Shown here one piece after another: positions 6,435 through 12,198 of a DNA stretch of 13,099 bases (position 1 is its first letter; each line of letters starts with the position of its first letter). Position numbers and translations under genes: made by a program. The stretch is taken from assembly GCA_030150585.1 (NCBI GenBank), contig JASLFM010000085.1, positions 1-13,099 on the forward strand, given 5' to 3'. The notes below the pieces were generated by a model. That model made no database searches, had not been told where the DNA came from, and was given only the letters and a program-made list of their open reading frames with translations. This DNA is from Acidovorax sp. GTDB taxonomy: Bacteria; Pseudomonadota; Gammaproteobacteria; Burkholderiales; Burkholderiaceae_C.

Positions 6435-9338
6435 TCAGGCGCTCAGCAGTTGACGCAGTACATAGGGCAGGATGCCTCCGGCGCGGTAGTAGTCGACTTC
6501 GATGGGCGTGTCGATGCGCAGCTTCACCGTGACTTCGTGCCGGGTGCCGTCGTCCCGGTGGATGACGAGCGTGGCATCGCTTTGCGGCGTAAGCGCTGGA
6601 TCGGGCCGCACATCGATGCGCTCGCTGCCCGTAAGGCCCAGCGATTCCCACGAATCCGAGCCCTGGAACTGCAGCGGCAGCACCCCCATGCCCACGAGGT
6701 TGGAGCGGTGAATGCGCTCGAAACTCCTGGCCACCACAGCCTTGATGCCGAGCAGCTGCGTACCCTTGGCGGCCCAGTCGCGGCTCGATCCCGTGCCGTA
6801 TTCCTCGCCCGCGAAGACCACGGTGGGCGTCTCCTGCTCGATGTAGCGCATGGCCGCATCGAAGATGAACATCTTCTCGCCCTGCAGCGGGCCCTCGTTC
6901 TGGAACAGGGTGACGCCCCCTTCCTCGCGCGAGCCGTCGGCCTTGGGCGGAATCATGAGGTTCTTGATACGAACGTTGGCGAAAGTGCCGCGCATCATCA
7001 CATCGTGGTTGCCGCGCCGTGCGCCGTAGCTGTTGAAGTCCTGCTTCATCACGCCATGCTGGAGCAGCCACTGGCCCGCGGGCGAGCTTTCCTTGATGGA
7101 GCCGGCGGGCGAGATGTGGTCGGTAGTGATCGAATCGCCGAACAGCGCCATGATGCGCGCGCCCTGCACCCCCTCGTGCCCGGTGCCATTGGCCGCAGGG
7201 GCCAGCGAAAACTGGCTGAAAAACGGCGGCTCGGCAATGTAGGTGCTGCGCGGCCAGGTGTAGGTCGTGCCGTCTACGCCGCGAATCGCGCTCCACAACT
7301 TGCCCGGGTCGCTCTTGACCTTGCCGTAGTTCTCGCGGAACGCCTTGCCGTTCATCGCATGGCGCATGAGCGCGTGGATCTCCTCGCTCGACGGCCAGAT
7401 GTCGCCCAGGTACACATCGCGCCCGCCCTTGCCCTTGCCAACGGGCTCGGTCATGAGGTCCTTGAGCACCGTGCCCGCGATTGCATAGGCCACCACAAGC
7501 GGCGGGCTCGCAAGGAAGTTGGCCTTGAGATTGGGGTGGATGCGCGCCTCGAAATTGCGGTTGCCCGAGAGCACTGCGGCGCAGACGAGATCGTTCTTGG
7601 TGATGGCCTCGTTGAGTTCGGGCGTGAGGTCGCCCGCATTGCCGATGCAGGTGGTGCAGCCGTAGCCCGCCACGGCGAAGCCCAGCTTTTCAAGGTAGGG
7701 CAGCAGGCCCGTCTCGGCCAGGTATTCGGTCACGATGCGCGAGCCGGGCGCGAGCGAGGTCTTGATGTGCGGCTGTACCTTGAGCCCCGCCTCCACGGCC
7801 TTCTTGGCCAGCAGGCCGGCCGCCAGCAGCACGCTGGGGTTGGACGTGTTGGTGCAGCTCGTGATGGCGGCGATCAGCACATCGCCATTGCCGATCCGCA
7901 GCGCCTTGCTGTCGTCAGTCGGCAGTTCGCACACCGTGGCGGCTTGCGCGTCGGCGTGCGCGGTCTCCAGGGTGGGGCGGTTGCCCACCATCTCGACCAC
8001 GGGCCGCGCCGCGCCCGGCTGGGGCTGGGGTGCCTCGGTGGCAGCCCCTCCCTCGCCGCAGCCCACGCGGTGGCGCTGCGCCAGGCGCTCGGCCGGCTGG
8101 TTGAAGCCGTTCTCGGCGGCGGGCTTGCTGAACAGGCTGGTGAACTGTGCCTTGACGTTGCCGATCTCGATGCGGTCCTGGGGCCGCTTGGGGCCTGCCA
8201 GGCTCGGCGCCACGTCGCCAAGGTCCAGGCGCACGACCTGGGAATAGTCGATCTCGCCCGCCTGCGGCACGCCGAACAGGCCTTGGGCCTTGAAATAGGC
8301 CTCGAAGGCTTCGATTTCGGCTTTGCTGCGGCCCGTGCCTTTGAAGTAATCGATGGTCTTCTCGTCCACGGGGAAGAAACCCATGGTGGCGCCATATTCG
8401 GGCGCCATGTTGCCGATGGTGGCCCGGTCGGGCAGCGAAAGCGTGCGGGTGCCCTCGCCGAAGAACTCCACGAATTTACCCACCACCTTGTGGCGGCGCA
8501 GGATTTCAGTCACCGTGAGCACGAGGTCGGTGGCTGTAACACCCTCGCGCAAACGCCCCGTCAATTCGAAACCCACCACATCGGGCGTGAGGAAATACAC
8601 AGGCTGGCCCAGCATGGCCGCCTCGGCCTCGATACCCCCCACGCCCCAGCCCACCACGCCAATGCCATTGATCATGGTCGTGTGGCTGTCCGTGCCGACG
8701 AGGGTATCGGGGTAAACCACACCGTCCTTGCGCCGGTGCACGCCGCGCGCAAGGTATTCGAGATTCACCTGGTGGACGATGCCAAAACCGGGTGGCACCA
8801 CACCGAAGGTATCGAACGCCTGCATGCCCCATTTCATGAATTCATAGCGCTCGCGGTTGCGCTGGAATTCGAGTTTCATGTTGAGGTCCAGCGCCTTCTT
8901 GGTGCCGTAGTGGTCAACCATGATCGAATGGTCCACCACGAGGTCCACAGGCACCAGCGGCTCTATTTTCTTGGGGTTTTTACCGAGTTTTTGGGCCACG
9001 CTGCGCATGGCCGCCAAATCGGCCAGCAAGGGCACGCCGGTGAAATCCTGCAATACCACGCGCGCCACGACGAAAGGAATTTCGTCCTTGCGTTCTGCCT
9101 GGGGCTGCCAGCGGGCCAGCTGTTCCACATGCTCGGCTGTCACCTTGCGTCCATCGCAGTTGCGCAGCACCGATTCCAGCACGATCCGGATCGATACCGG
9201 CAAACGCGCAATCCCTGGGAACTTCCGGGCCAGGGCGGGCAGCGAGTACAGCTTGCCCGTGCGGCCTGAGGCGGTCTGGAACTCCTGGAGGGTAGCGGCA
9301 AAGGCGTGGCGTTCGGTGGGGGACGACGGCGAGGCCAT
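6435..9338 (-). CDS. acnA: Aconitate hydratase AcnA ([4Fe-4S])
   Basis: Cytoplasmic aconitase, interconverting citrate and isocitrate via cis-aconitate in the TCA cycle. The protein has 967 residues. The three iron-sulfur cysteines are present: C495 in ITSCTNTSNP, and C561 and C564 in YGCTTCIGN. Other family blocks include GTDSHTTMINGIGV (215-228), SGNRNFEARIHP (591-602), FGDSITTDHISPAGSI (733-748) and the swivel-domain GEEYGTGSSRDWAAKG (844-859). It is about 75 residues longer than E. coli AcnA. The excess is an Ala/Pro/Gly-rich stretch at roughly 404-480, just before the first cluster cysteine, carrying extra cysteines C427 and C470. The ATG is supported by AGGAG six bases upstream. The 2-methylcitrate type (AcnD) is less likely, as no prp genes are nearby. 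It is the first gene of a likely operon with the monooxygenase. Confidence 0.97.
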   Translation of the reverse strand: MASPSSPTERHAFAATLQEFQTASGRTGKLYSLPALARKFPGIARLPVSIRIVLESVLRNCDGRKVTAEHVEQLARWQPQAERKDEIPFVVARVVLQDFTGVPLLADLAAMRSVAQKLGKNPKKIEPLVPVDLVVDHSIMVDHYGTKKALDLNMKLEFQRNRERYEFMKWGMQAFDTFGVVPPGFGIVHQVNLEYLARGVHRRKDGVVYPDTLVGTDSHTTMINGIGVVGWGVGGIEAEAAMLGQPVYFLTPDVVGFELTGRLREGVTATDLVLTVTEILRRHKVVGKFVEFFGEGTRTLSLPDRATIGNMAPEYGATMGFFPVDEKTIDYFKGTGRSKAEIEAFEAYFKAQGLFGVPQAGEIDYSQVVRLDLGDVAPSLAGPKRPQDRIEIGNVKAQFTSLFSKPAAENGFNQPAERLAQRHRVGCGEGGAATEAPQPQPGAARPVVEMVGNRPTLETAHADAQAATVCELPTDDSKALRIGNGDVLIAAITSCTNTSNPSVLLAAGLLAKKAVEAGLKVQPHIKTSLAPGSRIVTEYLAETGLLPYLEKLGFAVAGYGCTTCIGNAGDLTPELNEAITKNDLVCAAVLSGNRNFEARIHPNLKANFLASPPLVVAYAIAGTVLKDLMTEPVGKGKGGRDVYLGDIWPSSEEIHALMRHAMNGKAFRENYGKVKSDPGKLWSAIRGVDGTTYTWPRSTYIAEPPFFSQFSLAPAANGTGHEGVQGARIMALFGDSITTDHISPAGSIKESSPAGQWLLQHGVMKQDFNSYGARRGNHDVMMRGTFANVRIKNLMIPPKADGSREEGGVTLFQNEGPLQGEKMFIFDAAMRYIEQETPTVVFAGEEYGTGSSRDWAAKGTQLLGIKAVVARSFERIHRSNLVGMGVLPLQFQGSDSWESLGLTGSERIDVRPDPALTPQSDATLVIHRDDGTRHEVTVKLRIDTPIEVDYYRAGGILPYVLRQLLSA

Positions 9339-9344
9339 GGAAAG

Positions 9345-9349
9345 CTCCT
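9345..9349 (-). promoter_or_regulatory. Shine-Dalgarno of acnA
   Basis: AGGAG on the minus strand, six bases before the ATG at 9338-9336. It fixes the acnA start. Its first three bases are also part of the 3' arm of the leader hairpin at 9347-9373. Confidence 0.8.
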
Positions 9350-9373
9350 GTCAGTGGGGGAATAGGTGACAGG
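9347..9373 (-). promoter_or_regulatory. Leader stem-loop overlapping the acnA ribosome binding site
   Basis: On the minus strand CCTGTCA (9373-9367) and TGACAGG (9353-9347) are a perfect 7-bp inverted repeat around a 13-base, G-free, C-rich loop. The 3' arm includes the AGG of the AGGAG Shine-Dalgarno, so a folded leader could hinder ribosome binding. The inverted repeat is seen directly. Whether the transcript starts upstream enough to contain it, and whether it regulates, is inference. Confidence 0.4.
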
Positions 9374-9379
9374 CTATTC

Positions 9380-9407
9380 TCGCAGTCCTCCACGGACGTG
9401 CAATAGT
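9380..9407 (-). promoter_or_regulatory. Weak candidate promoter for acnA
   Basis: On the minus strand TTGCAC and GAGAAT are separated by about 16 bases, roughly 30-60 bp before the acnA start. Both boxes match the sigma-70 consensus only partly (3/6 and 4/6). It is offered as a candidate only; the AT-rich DNA further upstream (about 9500-9550) is an alternative location. Confidence 0.2.
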
Positions 9408-9439
9408 AGGGGCATCAAAACGCATTGCCTGCGCCACGG

Positions 9440-9521
9440 CGCACCGAACCGGTGCGATTTTGGCCGTTACGGCTGCATATCACCGCCAAAATGCGCGACG
9501 CGCGAATTCGAATAATTCGAA
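9440..9521. other. Cluster of dyad symmetries upstream of acnA
   Basis: Four inverted repeats lie within about 80 bp: CGCACCG-AAC-CGGTGCG (9440-9456); ATTTTGGC (9457-9464) with GCCAAAAT (9485-9492); the odd palindrome GCCGT-T-ACGGC (9463-9473); and two copies of TTCGAA (9507-9512, 9516-9521). They sit between the terminator of the H-NS gene and acnA, where operators would be expected. No known binding-site consensus is recognised in them. Confidence 0.4.
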
Positions 9522-9551
9522 CTACGGAATTATTTGTATTCATAGTATTTC

Positions 9552-9580
9552 AAAAACAAAAAAGTCCGCAAAGCGGACTT
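9552..9580 (-). terminator. Intrinsic terminator of the H-NS-family gene
   Basis: On the minus strand AAGTCCGC and GCGGACTT (9580-9573 and 9569-9562) form a perfect 8-bp stem with a three-base loop. It is followed by TTTTGTTTTT. It starts 38 nt after the H-NS-family stop codon and insulates acnA from that transcript. Confidence 0.88.
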
Positions 9581-9618
9581 AATTGCCGTGGGACGAATCC
9601 CCACTCAGACCATAGGTA

Positions 9619-9915
9619 TCAGATCGCAAACTTCTCGCGGTCCTCGTTCTGAATCCACTTGGGCGCCTTGCCGCGGCCGGTCCAGGTCTGGCCCGTGGCG
9701 GGATTGCGGTACTTGGGCGCCACCTTGGCTCCCGTGCCGGATGCGGCGCGGGGTGCACGGCCCGCAGGAAACACATCCTGGGCGGACAGGCCATATTCGG
9801 CCACGATCGCACGTACCTTGGAAATCGCGTCCGCCAGCTCGCGGCGGCGGGCTTCATTGATTTGTTGCTCCAGGGCGTCGCGCTGCTTCAGCAGCTCTTT
9901 GTAGGAAGTGGTCAT
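9619..9915 (-). CDS. H-NS-family nucleoid-associated protein
   Basis: This is a 98-residue DNA-binding protein of the H-NS/HvrA/Bph3 type, which binds AT-rich DNA and silences horizontally acquired genes. The N-terminal half (about 1-45) is a charged, heptad-like oligomerisation helix (ELLKQRDALEQQINEARRR). A basic Ala/Gly-rich linker follows (51-68). The C-terminus has the family DNA-binding core: YRNPATG (69-75), then QTWTGRGKAPKWI (76-88). This TW[ST]GRG[RK].P motif is the AT-hook-like minor-groove contact. The size is normal for betaproteobacterial members. The ATG at 9913-9915 is chosen because the frame upstream runs into promoter-like AT-rich DNA. The leader is pyrimidine-rich with no Shine-Dalgarno. 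It is monocistronic, with its own -10 box and terminator. Several paralogues per genome are common, so no symbol is given. Confidence 0.93.
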   Translation of the reverse strand: MTTSYKELLKQRDALEQQINEARRRELADAISKVRAIVAEYGLSAQDVFPAGRAPRAASGTGAKVAPKYRNPATGQTWTGRGKAPKWIQNEDREKFAI

Positions 9916-9946
9916 GGTGTGGCAAGGAAAAGGTGAATGACGCTTG

Positions 9947-9952
9947 ATTATA
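9947..9952 (-). promoter_or_regulatory. -10 box (TATAAT) of the H-NS-family gene
   Basis: A perfect TATAAT on the minus strand sits about 32 bp before the ATG, in AT-rich DNA that stands out from the surrounding GC-rich sequence. No good -35 is found at 16-18 bp; a TTGTCC at 9970-9965 is too close (12 bp). Transcription from here would give a leader of about 25 nt. Confidence 0.45.
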
Positions 9953-10019
9953 TGAATAATGCCCGGACAATGCAGAGATTCATATATACGCAATTTCCAC
10001 AATCACTTACCCGCAGCGC

Positions 10020-11321
10020 TCAAGCCCGCTGCTCGCCATCCACCTGCGCCAATACCTTGTCGATGCGCTTGCCATCCAAATCGAGGACTTCGAATACCCA
10101 GCCTGCGCAGGCAATGCGTTCACCCACGCTGGGCAAATGGCCCGATTCGGCCAGAAGCAACCCGGCCACCGTGTTATAGCGTCCGCGGTCCTCTTCCGGT
10201 AAATCCCGAATATCGAGGCGCGCCTTCAACTCGGAAACCGGCATCAGGCCATCGAGCAGCCACGAGCCATCCTCGCGCTGCGTGGCCCAGGCGTCGCTGG
10301 CAGCGCCGGGCTGGAGCTCTCCGGTAATGGCTTCGAGCAGGTCGCGCGGCGTCATGATGCCCTGCACCACGCCATATTCGTCCACCACGAAAACCAGCCG
10401 GCCCGACCGGGCCCGGAATTGGTCCAGCAATTCCATGCCACTGAGGGTTTCGGGAACGAAGGAGGCCGGCGTCACATGGTCTTCGAGCGAGCCCGGCGCC
10501 TCGGGCCCCAAGGCCAGCAGCTGCGCCACGCTGACCACGCCCACCACGTCGTCCAGCGAGCCGCGGCACACGGGATACCAGGAGTGCGAGCCCTTGCCTT
10601 TTCCCGCGCCGGCGAGGCGCAGCGCGGCAGCGACCGGCAGCGCCGCATCGAGCCAGTCCACGTCGGAGCGCGGCACCATGAGCGAAGTCAGCGAACGGTC
10701 GTCGAGCCGGAACACGTTCTGCACCATCTGGTGCTCGTGGTGCTCGATCACGCCCGCCTCCCGGCCCTCCTCCAGGCTTGCGGCAATTTCCTCCTCGGTC
10801 ACGGCCCGTCCCGCAGCGTTGTCGATGCGCAGCAGCTTGAGCACGGCCTGCGTGGAGAGGGACAGCAGGCGCACGAAAGGCTTGGCCACGCGCGCCACCC
10901 CAGCCATGGGACGCGCTACGAGCCGCGCAACCGCCTCGGGGTACAGCTGGCCGATGCGCTTGGGCACGAGTTCGCCAAAAACGATGGTGATGAAGGTAAT
11001 CACCGTGACCACCAGCGCGGTGGCCGAAATACCCGCCGCTTTTTCGGGCGCGCCGAGTGCCTGCAGCCAGCGCGCCAGGTCGTCGCTGAAAGCCGCCTCG
11101 CCCAAAATGCCGTTGAGCATGCCGATGGAGGTAATGCCGACCTGCACCGACGAGAGAAACTGCGTGGGGTTGTCGAGCAAATCCAGCGCCGCGCGGGCGC
11201 CCTTGTCGCCGCTCTCGGCCATGGCCGTCAAACGCGCCTTGCGGCTCGATGCCAGCGCAAGCTCCGACATTGCGAACACGCCATTGAGCAGGGTCAGCAG
11301 CGCGATCAGCAGAAAATCCAT
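10020..11321 (-). CDS. CNNM / CBS-pair / CorC-HlyC family membrane protein
   Basis: A 433-residue inner-membrane protein of the 'hemolysin family' (YtfL/YfjD/CorB-like), whose characterised relatives act in Mg2+ or other cation homeostasis. The N-terminal CNNM (DUF21) domain occupies about 1-170, with hydrophobic segments at 3-20, 52-72 and 98-116. It includes the conserved NGVFAMSELAL (13-23) and GELVPKRIG (116-124). A CBS pair follows at about 212-335: MVPRSDVDWL starts the first repeat, and VVDEYGVVQGIMTPRDLLEAITGE (about 312-335) ends the second. The CorC_HlyC domain is at about 345-428, with DGLMPVSEL and YNTVAGLLL. All three parts are present and in the usual order. The start at 11319-11321 lies only 25 bp from the divergent apaH start and has no visible Shine-Dalgarno. 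The 'hemolysin' label is historical. The transported ion is not evident. Confidence 0.92.
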   Translation of the reverse strand: MDFLLIALLTLLNGVFAMSELALASSRKARLTAMAESGDKGARAALDLLDNPTQFLSSVQVGITSIGMLNGILGEAAFSDDLARWLQALGAPEKAAGISATALVVTVITFITIVFGELVPKRIGQLYPEAVARLVARPMAGVARVAKPFVRLLSLSTQAVLKLLRIDNAAGRAVTEEEIAASLEEGREAGVIEHHEHQMVQNVFRLDDRSLTSLMVPRSDVDWLDAALPVAAALRLAGAGKGKGSHSWYPVCRGSLDDVVGVVSVAQLLALGPEAPGSLEDHVTPASFVPETLSGMELLDQFRARSGRLVFVVDEYGVVQGIMTPRDLLEAITGELQPGAASDAWATQREDGSWLLDGLMPVSELKARLDIRDLPEEDRGRYNTVAGLLLAESGHLPSVGERIACAGWVFEVLDLDGKRIDKVLAQVDGEQRA

Positions 11322-11346
11322 GAATCAGGAAAGAGTAAAGAACACC

Positions 11347-12192
11347 ATGGCACTGTACTGTATCGGCGATATCCAGGGCTGCGGCAGCGCATTCGAGCGC
11401 CTGCTGGCCCATATCGATTTTTCTCCCAGCCGCGATACCGCCTACCTGCTGGGCGACCTTGTGAACCGGGGCCCGGACTCCCTGGCCGTGCTGCGTCGCT
11501 GCATGGGGCTGGGCGACGCGGTGCGCCCCTTGCTGGGCAACCACGACCTGCACCTGCTCGCGGCGGCCTACGGCGCGCGCAAGCCCTCACGCCGCGACAC
11601 GCTTGCCCAGGTGCTCGAAGCCCCCGACCGCGACACCCTGCTCGACTGGTTGCGCCAGCAGCCCCTCGCGCGCGAGCACCTGCACGCGGGCGAGCGCCTG
11701 CTCATGGTGCACGCGGGCGTGCTGCCCGCCTGGAGCGCCGACGATACGCTCGCGCGCGCCGCCGAGGTGCATGCCGTGCTGCGCGGCCCGGGCCTGGAGG
11801 CCTTCCTGCACACGATGTACGGCAACACGCCCGACCGCTGGAGCGATGATCTGGCGGGAACGGACCGGCTGCGCGTGATCGTCAACGCGCTCACGCGGCT
11901 GCGCTTTTGCACGCCGGACGGTGCCATGGACTTCGAGAGCACCGAGAGCGCGGCCACGCCGCCCGAGGGGCTGCTGCCCTGGTTCGACGCACCGGGCCGC
12001 CGCAGCGCTGGCACGCTCGTGGCCTTCGGCCACTGGTCCACGCTGGGCTGGATGGACCGGACCGACCTGCTCGGGCTTGATACCGGCTGCGTCTGGGGCG
12101 GCTGCCTGAGCGCCGTGCGCTTTGGCGCCACACTGGCTGATCGCGAGCAGTGCAAGGTGGCGTGCGAGCAGGCGCAGCGGCCCGGCACCTGA
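11347..12192 (+). CDS. apaH: Symmetrical Ap4A hydrolase (bis(5'-nucleosyl)-tetraphosphatase)
   Basis: ApaH splits diadenosine tetraphosphate symmetrically into two ADP and, in enterobacteria, removes Np4 caps from RNA. The 281-residue cytoplasmic protein has the full metallophosphatase signature: GDIQGC (7-12), GDLVNRG (36-42), GNHDLHLL (64-71), HAG (122-124) and FGHWS (227-231). Further ApaH blocks are LEAPDRDTLLDWLR (90-103), NALTRLRFC (180-188) and LDTGCVWGG (244-252). Position 10 is Gln where E. coli has the metal-binding His; GDxQGC is common in pseudomonads and betaproteobacteria, so this is not a defect. The ATG is chosen by homology. A weak purine run, AGGAAAGAG, lies 11-20 nt upstream. 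The gene is divergent from the CNNM gene and convergent with apbE. Confidence 0.96.
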   Translation: MALYCIGDIQGCGSAFERLLAHIDFSPSRDTAYLLGDLVNRGPDSLAVLRRCMGLGDAVRPLLGNHDLHLLAAAYGARKPSRRDTLAQVLEAPDRDTLLDWLRQQPLAREHLHAGERLLMVHAGVLPAWSADDTLARAAEVHAVLRGPGLEAFLHTMYGNTPDRWSDDLAGTDRLRVIVNALTRLRFCTPDGAMDFESTESAATPPEGLLPWFDAPGRRSAGTLVAFGHWSTLGWMDRTDLLGLDTGCVWGGCLSAVRFGATLADREQCKVACEQAQRPGT

Positions 12193-12198
12193 CGGATG

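Noticed and set aside
6415..7296. Upstream extension of the monooxygenase frame into acnA
   Set aside because: The frame is open but not coding-like, and the FAD motif begins right after the ATG at 6414, as in other family members.
6423..9269. A 948-codon open frame on the plus strand opposite acnA
   Set aside because: It mirrors an intact, fully recognised aconitase. Its translation is His/Arg/Ala-rich with no known motifs, as expected for antisense frames in high-GC coding DNA.
9916..10002. Longer N-terminus (29 extra residues) for the H-NS-family protein
   Set aside because: The extension would be coded by the promoter-like AT-rich region and does not resemble the family; the 98-residue form has normal length.
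10282..11346. Upstream extension of the apaH frame across the CNNM gene
   Set aside because: It is a Ser/Arg-rich antisense shadow. ApaH homology starts at MALYCIGDIQGC, coded from 11347.
11347..12192. Loss of a metal ligand in ApaH (Gln at position 10 instead of His)
   Set aside because: GDxQGC is a normal variant of the ApaH motif in many Proteobacteria, so it is not treated as a defect.
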